64,000 nt of DNA, from assembly GCA_012184525.1 (NCBI GenBank), contig WOFQ01000027.1:186001-250000 (forward strand), in the 5' to 3' direction. The translations under genes and the position numbers were made by a program. The notes beneath the pieces are model-generated. The model was given only the letters and a program-made list of their open reading frames with translations. It was not told where the DNA came from and did no database searches. The stretch comes from Xenoacremonium recifei (Eukaryota > Ascomycota > Sordariomycetes > Hypocreales > Nectriaceae). Below, one piece after another: positions 45,811 to 55,109 of the stretch. Positions within the stretch are counted from its first letter, which is position 1; each line of letters begins with the position of its first letter.

Positions 45811-47425
45811 ATGCCTGTATCCGGATCATTAAGCAATGTCAGCTGGTAGGCTCTGACTACTTACACTCCACGTCGAGGGATACTGACTGTTGGCATCAAG
45901 GGACCCCCAGTTCACAACCGTAGCCGTACACGGTGGCCAAGAGCCCGATCCCGTCAATGGTTCCCGAGCTGTTCCACTCTATCAGACTGCCGCTTATAAC
46001 TTTACCGATGCAGCTGGTTGGTCGTCTTATTCAGCATTACTGTTTAGTAAGATCGTTAATGATTTTATAGATGGAGCTAGCAAGTTTGCTTGGAGCAAAG
46101 ATGGTTACGTATACACCCGTATGGGCAATCCTACCAACAGCGTCTTTGAGACAAGAATGGCCATGCTAGAGGGTGGCGTTGGAGCCGTTGCCACCGCATC
46201 CGGCCATGCTGCGCAGTTCATGGCTATAACACAATGCTGCGAGCCTGCCCAGAACTTTGTCAGCACTAGTTGGTTGTATGGCGGAACCTACAACCAGTTT
46301 CGAGTGTATATGAAGAAGTTCAAGATCGACGTGAAGTGGGTGGTGGGAAATGAGCCCGCAGATATCGACGCAGCCATAGACAGCAACACGCGATGCATCT
46401 ATATCGAGACCATCAGCAACCCCAAGCACAGTGTTCCAAACATCCAAGCTATTGCCGACGTTGCGCACAAGCATGGAATCCCCCTCATCGTGGACAACAC
46501 CTTTGGCATGGGCGGCTACTTGTGCAAGCCCATTAAGCAGGGCGCAGATATTGTCACGCACTCTTGCACCAAGTGGATTGGTGGCCACGGAACCTCGATG
46601 GGTGGCATCGTGATTGACGGAGGTCACTTCGACTGGAGCAAGTCTGGCAAGTTTCCTGGCTTTACAGAACCTGCAGATGGCTACCACGGGATGAGGTTCT
46701 GGGAGACGTACGGCTATAAGGCCCTATCTGCGAAGCTGCGGATGGATAGCATGCGCGACCTCGGGCCCTGCATGAGTCCCTTCAACGCATGGCTATTTCT
46801 CCAGGGCCTTGAGACCCTCGCCCTCCGTGGCCAAAGACATGTCGAGAATACGCAAAAGCTGGCAGAGTGGCTTGAAGGGCACCCCAGCGTTAACTGGGTT
46901 CTGTACCCAGGACTGAAATCCCATCCGGACTACGAGTACAGCAAGAAGGTCTTCACCAATGGCGCAGGTGGTGTCCTCACATTTGGCGTAGTAAGTCTTG
47001 AGCCCACCGATATGTGCGTTCACGAACTCATCTAACTCAAAGTGTTGCAGGCTGGCAATATCGACCAGGTCCGAGCCGTCGTGGATAACCTAAAACTCTG
47101 CTCGCACCTCGCCAACGTCGGCGACGCAAAAACGCTCATCATCCATCCGTGGGTGACCACCCATCAACAGCTCCCCGATGAGGAGAAGATCAAGGGCGGG
47201 GTGACGCCGGATCTGATTCGAATCTCGGTGGGCATCGAAGACTTTGTCGACATTAAGAAGGACTTTGAGCAGGCTTTTGAGGCCGCGGGACTGGCGGCGG
47301 CAACCAAAGTTGGGGGTGATCCGTTTGAAGTGGCAATGAACTTGGTCAGTGGTGGCTTCATGGGCAAGAAGGCAACTGGCGCGCCACGTCCTGGAACGGA
47401 CGGAACAATTCAGGCCGTAGCATAG
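45811..47425 (+). CDS. O-acetylhomoserine (thiol)-lyase family PLP enzyme
   Basis: Four exons (45811-45845, 45901-46016, 46071-46990, 47051-47425) give 481 residues. The only good start lies in a 35-base first exon (MPVSGSLSNVSW); without it the frame begins at TTG. Family motifs: TVAVHGGQEPDP, SRAVPLYQTAAYNF, YVYTRMGNPT, ASGHAAQFMAI, SWLYGGTYNQF, IPLIVDNTFGMGGY, the PLP lysine in THSCTKWIGGHGTSMGG, and DLIRISVGIED. A C-terminal tail of about 40 residues (GGDPFEVAMNLVSGGFMG) goes beyond yeast Met17. Such enzymes replace the acetoxy group of O-acetylhomoserine by a sulfur, carbon or other nucleophile; FUB7 of fusaric acid biosynthesis belongs here. The substrate of this one is probably the product of the neighbouring acetyltransferase. 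Confidence 0.9.
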
Positions 47426-47710
47426 GCATAGTGCAGTTGGAAGTAGCTTCAGGAAGTCCTTTGTGAAATATTTTCCAGCTATCATCTGGCGAGAATGCTC
47501 GACTTTCTTCTAGACTGCCATTGCTTAAACGACTTGGTCAAGCGACATATGGCTAACTGGCCATCGCATCAGTATTTAAGTTGTGTTTATTACAAATTGT
47601 AAGTTAGCAGGCGCTGCGATGTTCCATTCTCGACAAGGCGCGGTAAGAGGTGGCAGTTTCATTTCATGGTGTTGCAAATGGGGAGACCGTTTAGCTAAGA
47701 CCGGAGAGCT

Positions 47711-47955
47711 AAGTGGCGTATCGAGGATGAAAGTCTATAGACGTCTCACTTTCACTCAGAAGTCCTCTAATCGGAACACTGAGTAGGAGGGCTCTTCGTA
47801 TGGATGAGCGCTAGAAGTCTTTTATTTCTTTAGCAGCAGCTAGAATGACAAGCAATCAATTACATTTTCAGAGTTTTTACCGCATTTCAGGCAACCTCTT
47901 CGCCGACACAAATGCTTTCAACTTTGGTTTCTTCAACATACTCAAGCTGTCCAAC
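47711..47955 (-). pseudogene. Truncated NIF3-like gene fragment
   Basis: About 245 bases that match, nearly base for base, the 3' part of the intact NIF3-like gene at 61617-61845 (last exon, intron, and end of the first exon). In this copy the arginine codon of VARNAV has become TGA, the intron donor is lost, and similarity stops abruptly at CCAAC (47955). It is a dead fragment marking a duplication. Confidence 0.8.
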
Positions 47956-48042
47956 TAAGATTCTGTTTCAGCAAGTGTAAATATTTAGTTTTGTGAAAGT
48001 ATATATTAGCTTGTCTCCTCGGAAAGAGTTCCGGCAGATCAG

Positions 48043-48240
48043 TGTCACGACACCACGGAGCAGCACGTTGAAGAATCACTGGTAAGGCACGTACGTGACC
48101 AGGAAACACGTGAGGGCCAGGATCACGACGATCCAGGAGCAACCGCGATCCCGCAAGACACCCAAGTATATAAACGCTTCCATGAACCTCAGAATAGTCA
48201 TCTTAGCTACCTCAGCTATCAATACAACTTTGTTAACACA
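48043..48240. mobile_element. Possible solo LTR remnant
   Basis: It begins TGTCACGAC and ends TTAACACA (TG...CA ends). It contains CACGTG-type inverted pairs and a TATA-like element (AGTATATAAACG) in its second half, as retrotransposon LTRs do. No exact target-site duplication is visible. A second sequence with the same first nine bases lies at 54260. Confidence 0.35.
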
Positions 48241-48370
48241 ATCTACTTATGCATCACCAGACGTAACCACCAGTCAACGCTCAGATCTACGTGCCTATCC
48301 TATTGCCTAACAAGGAACCCTTCGATCCGTCGAACCTACCCTATAGTTAGAAATGCCAGATCGTTATGTA

Positions 48371-49377
48371 TTACTGCTCTTTTATACTGGTTTGGCCTCT
48401 TTTGAAGATGGAGCGCTTAATTTCCTTGGTTAGACCAATTGCCCCTTCAACTGTACTGTCAAAAATCTTCCTCCATCCAACTGCATTAAGGAGCCATACG
48501 ATATAGGCATTTGTTCCTTGCCAAATATACTCTGCCTGGCCAAGAGCCGGCTTCCGGGTTATTTCCTGCACGACCAGTCGCGCAAATTCTTGAGGTTTCA
48601 TTCCATCCTGCATATGAAGGCGGGATCTTTCCTTTAGGCCCGATGCAAGATCAATGTATAGACTTCCGGGAGTGAAGTGTGCATTCTCGGGCGAAGTGAT
48701 TTTCGTTGCGACCAATCCCATAAATAGAGTCACAACTTTGATGCCGAGAGGTGCTAGCTCAATTCGCAAGGTATCGGAATAGGACGTCACAGCAGCCTTG
48801 GAACTATTATACTGGGCACTAAGCAGGTAAGGAAGTCGGGCAACAACTGATGCAGTATTGATAATGGTGGGTGGTGTCGTCGAGCCAGAGACTGAGGCAA
48901 GTAGGAGTGGCGTGAAGGCTTGGATCATATCAAATACGCCGAAGACATTAGTATTGAACATGCTGCGGACTTCCTCTGGGTCGGCTTCAATCGCTGGAGC
49001 CTCGTACACTTGACTTGTCAACGCCCGATCAGGGATTCCTAATCAGATCACTCACTGGAGCCAGCGTTGTTGAAGAGAATGTCCAACTTTCCTTCGGTGC
49101 GCTTGGTGATCTCAGTCTTGAGGGCCGAGATGCTCTCTGGCTGTGTAACGTCAAGTACGAGCGTCTCGATACCTTTCTTTTCAAGAAGGGCCAGCGATTT
49201 CGTAGATCGAGCGGTAGCAAAGACTCGAAACCCTCGAGACCCGAACTCTAAGGCGAGAGCATGACCTGCTCCTCCCTCTGAGCAGCTATAAGCGGGTGAG
49301 TGGTTAATTCAATGAGATGAAGCTAGATGGGGTGAAACAACGAACCCTGTGATAAGGACGGTACGCTGGCGAGGCAT
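48371..49377 (-). CDS. Short-chain dehydrogenase/reductase
   Basis: Three exons (49377-49346, 49285-49056, 49008-48371) give 299 residues. The first splice restores the NAD(P)-binding motif VLITGCSEGGAGHALA (TGxxxGxG). Then come VLDVTQPESI, LDILFNNAGS, VNTNVFGVF-like FNTNVFGVFDM, a serine in IINTASVVARLP, and the catalytic YNSSK. It resembles the classical SDRs related to 1-acyl-DHAP reductase (Ayr1), and the C-terminal hydrophobic stretch (AYIVWLLNAVGW) may associate with membrane. The substrate is unknown. It is divergent from the bZIP gene. Confidence 0.88.
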
Positions 49378-49732
49378 TTTGAGGCCGTGGTTAAGGTAAG
49401 AGTCTGGTGTCTGTGATCATAGAGCTCGGTTTTAAACTCGACTTGCAATTGGCCTCTACTTATGAAATTGGTTCCAGCTACCTATATATAACACATACCT
49501 GCCTAGCCTCTCTCTGTGTCGGAGTTATTTCGTCTTATTTGTTGATTAGTGAACATTAATTGATTAGTGAACATTTCGGTTGATATTTCTCAGCAATGAG
49601 ATAATCGGACCGTTAGCCCGCTTCGAAGTAGCCATACTCCACAGCGATTAGGGAGTAGATGGTTGGTTTCTGACACAGCAATCCGATGAGAGTGTTCTGG
49701 TCCTCGACAGTGTTCTGCGTCAGGGGTGCAAC
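49378..49732. promoter_or_regulatory. Divergent promoter with an 18-bp tandem repeat
   Basis: The intergenic region between the reductase and the bZIP regulator. At 49542-49577 the unit TTGATTAGTGAACATTAA occurs twice in tandem with two mismatches at the end. TTAGTGA resembles AP-1/Yap-type bZIP sites, so self-regulation by the adjacent bZIP protein is possible. Confidence 0.5.
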
Positions 49733-51097
49733 ATGAACAACAAGATGCAGCGAGCAACCAAGAAGGATGAATATCTCAAGGTATTATGCTATGAGTTAAC
49801 TTGCCCAACACACTTTTGCAAGCCTATGCCTTTCTTGATATGCCGCGTTAATTTGAATCACAAGTCTCAAGTCATCTCGGCACCTGCTGACTGTTTCCAG
49901 GCGCGTCGAGAGCGAAACCGCCAAGCCCAGCATGACTTTCGCCGGCGTCGACAGGCTGCCGAAGAGGCACAACGGCGTCGAATAAACCATCTCGAGAATA
50001 CAATTGAAGAATTGAGCAACTTGCTCATTGGTATCTGCGACGAAATGCTTGGTGCGGAAGAGGTCGCGGGGATGCCACGCTTGATGGCTCGACTACAGCG
50101 TTCAACGACACAAGCCCTTAAGTTGGCGAAGTCTGTTTCCGACACAAGCGAAACCGCCGCGCCACAGGAATCAGACGGAGACAAGGCAAAAGACGATAAT
50201 AAGAACAATGAAATACAGGCACCAAAGATATCGGAACGGAAGACTGCGGACTCAGTTCGGCTCCAAACATGGCCGTACCAAGCCGCCCCCGGGTCCGAGG
50301 TAAGCACTGACACAGACTTGCCCCCCCTTGGAGTAGATATGGATGACGGGAACCATTTCGTCACGGGGGGCGGGTTAACTCCGATTGAGCCTCCCATTGA
50401 GCACTCTTGGGCTCAACCGCATTCAAGCGCGCTGGATAAGGACTCTTTCCCAGTCCGTTTGGTTGAGACAACGCTATCCCAGGCATGCTTGTTTCTTAAA
50501 GGCGATGTATACATATCGAAAGAAGACGCAGAGCGCGCTTTCGGTTCATCACTGCGCTTTCGCACGCGCCTAGAACTTGTAGCATCCATGCAATGGCTTC
50601 TCGGGCCAGGGAGGAATGAGATCCATGAAGCGATGGGTATGAACTGGAATCCCCTTTCTGCCCAGGACAACAACAGTTACCTCCGGTCTTTCCTGCCGTC
50701 ATCCAGCATGCATACCGGCCATGAATCCCCCGACACTGGCTTGCTCCCCGAACATCTTAACTACCAAAACGGGCAGCTTGAGTTCCTGACTGCACTCGGC
50801 GTCCAGGAGCTGCTTCAAAGTCTTGGGGCTCAGGTCCTCAACCCAAACACGATGGAACTTAAAATTAGCAGACCTACATCCCGACAAAGCGGCACAGGCT
50901 CTAATTCCTCCTCCGGTGCTTTTCTCAAGACATCTAGTTTAAAATCGACAACTGCAGCAACTTTCATAGTCCGGCTCGACACATCCCTTCTCGTTAATAA
51001 CCTGGCTTACATGGCTACGTGCCAGGAAAGGGGACCTGTATACCCACGTTATGGGGTTGCAAGGGCTGTGGAAGCATCTGTGATAATGGCCCGTTGA
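49733..51097 (+). CDS. bZIP transcription factor
   Basis: Two exons (49733-49780 and 49901-51097) give 414 residues. The 120-base intron is a multiple of three, so the unspliced frame stays open; its GTATTA donor and CTGTTTCCAG acceptor, and the clean basic region after splicing (YLKARRERNRQAQHDFRRRR), support removing it. The basic region keeps the NxxAQxxFR pattern of Pap1/Yap-type factors, followed by leucine-zipper heptads (INHLENTIEELSNLLIGI). The C-terminal half (SQACLFLKGD, RLELVASMQWLLGPGRNEI, GPVYPRYGVARAVEAS) is a conserved fungal module often paired with this bZIP type. It is probably a nuclear regulator of the cluster. Confidence 0.85.
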   Translation: MNNKMQRATKKDEYLKVLCYELTCPTHFCKPMPFLICRVNLNHKSQVISAPADCFQARRERNRQAQHDFRRRRQAAEEAQRRRINHLENTIEELSNLLIGICDEMLGAEEVAGMPRLMARLQRSTTQALKLAKSVSDTSETAAPQESDGDKAKDDNKNNEIQAPKISERKTADSVRLQTWPYQAAPGSEVSTDTDLPPLGVDMDDGNHFVTGGGLTPIEPPIEHSWAQPHSSALDKDSFPVRLVETTLSQACLFLKGDVYISKEDAERAFGSSLRFRTRLELVASMQWLLGPGRNEIHEAMGMNWNPLSAQDNNSYLRSFLPSSSMHTGHESPDTGLLPEHLNYQNGQLEFLTALGVQELLQSLGAQVLNPNTMELKISRPTSRQSGTGSNSSSGAFLKTSSLKSTTAATFIVRLDTSLLVNNLAYMATCQERGPVYPRYGVARAVEASVIMAR

Positions 51098-51622
51098 GGG
51101 TGAAGCTGACTTGACACTGTCAACATATATCTTATGGATACGGATACAGTAATTATTCAGGTGAAGTTTAGGGGGGACATAGTTCAATTTCCAGCTACTT
51201 GCCTAACTATCTTACTCTAAGGGAAAGAAACACGATTCTGAGGATATTTCTCATAAAACCTATAGTTAGTAAATATCTTAAATTAATTAATTATATTAAT
51301 ATATATAATTAGCTTATTATATATTACTTAAGTCCCTTAAAAGTCTGCTATTGCACCAGCCCCTTAATTTGCCGTTATCCGGGGTGGGATATCATTATTC
51401 TATCTGATAGATCCTCTGTTCACATGTTATGATACGTGATAAAAGCACCTGTCTGGGTTAGGTCATGACATCATCTCTCTGCCCAAACCCTTGGCAAATT
51501 GCGTTATTTAAGCTGTTTTTCCGAGTCAACCCTACTAGTGATCTTCTCTCTCATACTTTTTTAATTTTCAGTAGTCCAGATATCTCGCAGTGAGCGCAAG
51601 ATTTGTATTCGATACGCCTACG
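51098..51622. other. AT-rich spacer with repeat copy
   Basis: It contains a very AT-rich stretch (about 51275-51330) and one copy (about 51341-51412) of a 70-base repeat shared with 54408-54480. Confidence 0.5.
51341..51412. repeat. Dispersed repeat, copy 1
   Basis: Shares with 54408-54480 the blocks AGCCCCTTAATTT, ATCCGGGG and TTCTATCTGA. The differences are mostly C/T or G/A transitions. The source element is unknown; it may be an internal or flanking part of a retroelement. Confidence 0.65.
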
Positions 51623-52531
51623 ATGTTGCGCCGACTAGAGCTTTCCGGCGGCTCCTTTACGGACATAAGCCACTCCACGACCTACGATTACATTTCTCCG
51701 TTGAAGAAGGACCTAGCTGGCAAACACGTCCTCATTACTGGGGCAGCCTGGGAGGACGGAGTTGGATATGCTACAGCCACAGCTTTTGCACGCGCAGGTA
51801 CTTCCGCAATAGCTGTAGCTGATCTACATGGCGTATCAGACGATCTTGTATTGAAACTGAAGTCCGCCGCTGCGGTAGCCGGTCATCAGGAGCCTGTCGT
51901 GCTGAGCTGCAGGGTTGACATTGCAAAGCTGGAGAGCGTTCAAGCAATGCATGGCACCGTGTCCCAGGCCTTTGGTGGGCGCCTAGATGTTGTCGTGAAC
52001 AATGCTGCCCATATGGAACCATACGAGCCGCTCCTCGATTCAGATCCGGACGTGTACTGGCGCACATGGGAAGTTAACGTCCGCGGACTCTTCAACATGG
52101 CGCGCACATTTCTACCCATGCAGCTCTCGACTTTTGCTGCTAACGGCGGTTTATGCACAATGATCAACGTATCCTCTTCGGGCGCATTGAGTGCTCGTTC
52201 GGCCGGTGCGAGTTATCGGAGTTCTAAGCTTGCGATACTAAGATGGACCGAGTCATTACAGCTGGAATATGGGGGCCAAGGACTTGTGGCATTTTGTGTA
52301 AATCCGGGTGCAATTAAGACTAGGATTACTGAGAATGCGCCCGAAGCAGTACGACAGGCGTTGCCTCATTGTGTGGATATAGCCGGTGATACGATTGCAT
52401 GGTTAGCTGCCGAGCGCAGGGAGTGGCTAGGTGGCAGATACGTGAGCTGTCCATGGGACATGGAGGAACTCATGAAAAAGAAGGATGAGATCATTGAACA
52501 GGATAAGTTAAAGATCAGAATGCTGTTTTGA
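51623..52531 (+). CDS. Short-chain dehydrogenase/reductase
   Basis: An intact 302-residue frame from ATG 51623 (MLRRLELSGGSF); the frame is open further upstream but without an ATG. Motifs: KHVLITGAAWEDGVGYATA (cofactor loop, with an unusual WED insertion), VVLSCRVDIAKLES, LDVVVNNAAHMEPY, MINVSSSGALSA (catalytic Ser), YRSSK (catalytic Tyr/Lys), and VNPGAIKTRI. It is an NAD(P)-dependent oxidoreductase of unknown substrate. It lies inside the cluster downstream of the bZIP gene in the same direction. Confidence 0.88.
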   Translation: MLRRLELSGGSFTDISHSTTYDYISPLKKDLAGKHVLITGAAWEDGVGYATATAFARAGTSAIAVADLHGVSDDLVLKLKSAAAVAGHQEPVVLSCRVDIAKLESVQAMHGTVSQAFGGRLDVVVNNAAHMEPYEPLLDSDPDVYWRTWEVNVRGLFNMARTFLPMQLSTFAANGGLCTMINVSSSGALSARSAGASYRSSKLAILRWTESLQLEYGGQGLVAFCVNPGAIKTRITENAPEAVRQALPHCVDIAGDTIAWLAAERREWLGGRYVSCPWDMEELMKKKDEIIEQDKLKIRMLF

Positions 52532-52864
52532 GCAAGATGTGCTTACTGGAATCCGATATGTGACGACCTTCGCGCTACCCGCTATATAGCAATTATTATA
52601 TTACGGATACACCTAACTATTAGGCCATAGGGCAAAAGATTAGGCTATGATTAATATTCGAGTAACTATAATAGTGCTATAGCTAGTGATATGCACCGTT
52701 ACGGGGGACCAAGCCGTAACACTAGGAAATTCAGCCTAATTAAGTATTGCAAAAAGTCATGCCCACCTATTAATTGCCATCTTTTATATATATCTATAGA
52801 CAAATAAGAGAGTTTAGGGGTGCTGCATAACTAAATAAAGTGGTTGCCTAACGCCTCCTATCTC
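52532..52864. other. AT-rich spacer between convergent genes
   Basis: About 330 bases with frequent TAATTATTATA-like tracts. No gene seen. Confidence 0.5.
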
Positions 52865-53841
52865 TTAAATCACTGTTCGAATAGCTTGCTCAAGGTCTTC
52901 TTCGGGCAGGCCCAATATTTTGTTCCAAATCCCGTATGCTGTGTGATCACCCAGAGCACGCTTCCCAAGTGCTGCACTTCGTGTTAGGTCCATAATCCCA
53001 CTGAAGTCCCCTTCAGCGAGTCTACTCTTCCCAGTAGCCCTAACTTCATCAGATGTGGCGTGCTTTACAGTCCACTGGTGCTGCGCATCAACCTTCTGAA
53101 TGGTATCCAAGATGTCCCTTTGGCTGACATTGAAGGAACATATAAAGACATATTGATTCTTTGTCTCTTCTGCATGTTGAAGAGACGCAACAATGGCTTG
53201 AGCAATGACAGGAAGGGTTGTACTGGTGAAGAGTGAGGTTCCATTGTCTATAAGGGTTGCAGATTTAGTGGCGAGATCGAAGCCAAAGAATCCTATTTTC
53301 AACCCCCAATCGAAAAATGCGCCAGTAATAATGCTTGTCCAAGACAGCCTGTCTTCTTGAGTCTTTAAGTAATCAACCAAGGCCGCTTTGGGTGGTGTTA
53401 CGATGGGGTTGAGCTCAGCAGCATTCGGATCCTTCGGTTTAAGTGCCGAATTCGCTAGGAAAAAATCTTCGAACGCCAGCTGCTATAGCAGCATCGACGA
53501 GAATCTGCTGGTTCTGCGTTGCAGTGGGACCGACCATGCTTACAACCACATCTTGGCCCTTCATCGCGGACATAAGCGAAGGCAAATGGTCGTAATCTGC
53601 CTTTAAGACGGGTACACCCTCGGGGAAGACGGATGTTGATTCTTTGCGAGCCAGAATGCTGACTCTATAGGGCGATCTCAGGAATGCCTCAAGGACGTGA
53701 GAGCCCAGTCTTCCGCCAGCCTATGTGATTTACAGATTAGCAATATGATCATGTTATGAAAGTGGTTCTATAGACAGGGCATAAATGGAGAAGAAGTAAG
53801 AGACGTACACCAATCAGGAGAACATTATTGAGAGATTGCAT
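52865..53841 (-). pseudogene. NmrA-like / isoflavone-reductase-like oxidoreductase, frameshifted
   Basis: The start MQSLNNVLLIG splices (acceptor CACATAG near 53719) to AGGRLGSHVLEAFLRSP, the NAD(P)-binding motif of NmrA/isoflavone-reductase-like proteins. It then reads KADYDHLPSLMSAMKG, VVVSMVGPTATQ and GVRRFFPSEFGT. A TAA stop follows at 53439-53441, yet the next frame resumes at once with KPKDPNAAELNPIVTPPKAA and continues to the normal C-terminus (GLPEEDLEQAIRTVI). Deleting a single base in the TTTAA run would restore the frame. No intron of plausible size spans the site. It is either a recent pseudogene or a sequencing error; the rest of the coding sequence is undamaged. Confidence 0.78.
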
Positions 53842-54259
53842 TGTTGGATGAGTTAGATGCAACTGTAGTGAATAGCTTGATGTAAATAAAGGTATTCTAT
53901 AAGTGCCTAAAACTTGAGATAGTCATTAGTATAAATGAGATTGCTCACAACGAGGTTCTATGCTGCTTCTTATAAGTTTAGTGCTTCAGTATAGATAGTA
54001 GGATAAACGGTATTTGCCATGTTTACAGATTGGAAATCAATTGCATTAGCGTATAGCTAAAGCTAGTTTAGTTTATAACACCGTTTTTAAGCGGGGCGGG
54101 CGGCGTGGGTAGCGGTAGTTGCTGTCAAGGAATAATAATTATAACTTAGAACTCAGTGAGAGTACCACTGTATTCTTATCAAGTACAGTAATACAGTAAA
54201 AAGAACTGTTTATGCATTCTTTTCTTCGTCTGAATTGCTCTGACATATGTCTAGCGCCT

Positions 54260-54427
54260 TGTCACGACCTGACATAAAACCCCGTATCAGGGTCACGTGC
54301 GAAAGCACGTGCATGACACGATCAGTGACCTGCGGCAAGAATCAGTAACAGGAGACGCAGCCCGTAAGCGGGCTGCCCAGAAGGAGCCTTGAGGAACGAA
54401 TCTCAAGACAAGAAATCTGCTCTAACA
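54260..54427. mobile_element. Possible solo LTR remnant
   Basis: It starts TGTCACGACC and ends CTCTAACA (TG...CA). It contains a near-perfect hairpin (GTCACGTGC, four bases, GCACGTG). The nine-base start is the same as in the element at 48043. No internal coding domains and no clear target-site duplication. Confidence 0.4.
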
Positions 54428-54480
54428 CTAGCCCCTTAATTTACAGTCATCCGGGGCGGGCTATCGTTGTTCTATCTGAC
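54408..54480. repeat. Dispersed repeat, copy 2
   Basis: The partner of 51341-51412. This copy overlaps and follows the 3' end of the LTR-like sequence, so the repeat may be the inner part of the same element. Confidence 0.6.
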
Positions 54481-55109
54481 ACATCATGCCGTTCCGTGGT
54501 GGGTCGGAACACCATGCTATAATTAATAATCTCACCGAGCGTCTAGGCGCCGAGTGTCTAGGCTATCCAATCTTCGTCCAATGTCATGGTTAATAATCAC
54601 TCCGGAAATCGAGATACTGCCGCTAGTTTTAGACCTCAGAGCTTTCCTATGATTTGCACTGGATCGTCATCGGCGGCCAGAAGAGGACGATGGCGCCCTG
54701 AATGACAACTTAGTCAACCTTTTAGAACCCTTGGCCGCTTGGACATTATTGGCTGGTTCTGGAGGCACTGGCATGTAGATCTATCCACTGCGAGCGGTAT
54801 TCTCAAGTCGAGGTTGCCGTAAGTCCCCCCCCTGGCCCTAAGACGCCCCTTTGGCATTACGAAATCCCGAGTTCATGATGTCAGCGCATTACCGCTGGAT
54901 GTTGGATATATCGATCAACCATTCTTAGGGTTCTCGCTCAATATTTCCAAGCTTCTGCGTATCAGTCAGTGTCAGTCAGCGCGTTACAGGTTATTCTCGT
55001 CCATTAATCTAGAATAAGTGTCCAATGAAAAGATGCCCTTTCCCAAATAATTTCCCCAATCTTGCAGGCATCTCAATCGTATAACTGGAAGGAGTAGGGC
55101 GTCGTTCGT

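Larger units (their letters stand above)
53842..55109. other. Gene-free region with retroelement-like debris
   Basis: About 1.3 kb, AT-rich in its first 300 bases. It holds a possible LTR (54260-54427) and a repeat shared with 51.3 kb. No open frame of note. Confidence 0.5.

Noticed and set aside
45890..45892. TTG as start of the PLP enzyme
   Set aside because: Eukaryotic nuclear genes rarely use TTG, and a phase-correct upstream exon with ATG exists at 45811.
48095..48310. Plus-strand 71-residue frame
   Set aside because: It lies across the LTR-like sequence and has no domain.
49040..49056. A 17-base intron in the first short-chain dehydrogenase
   Set aside because: A 47-base intron from the same donor to the acceptor at 49009 is in phase and gives NNAGSMYEAPA, a normal SDR sequence.
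51590..51592. GTG as start of the second short-chain dehydrogenase
   Set aside because: An ATG at 51623 begins the same frame just before the conserved region.
53430..53470. A 20-base intron rescuing the NmrA-like gene
   Set aside because: Too short to splice, and it would remove the conserved FFPSEFG motif.
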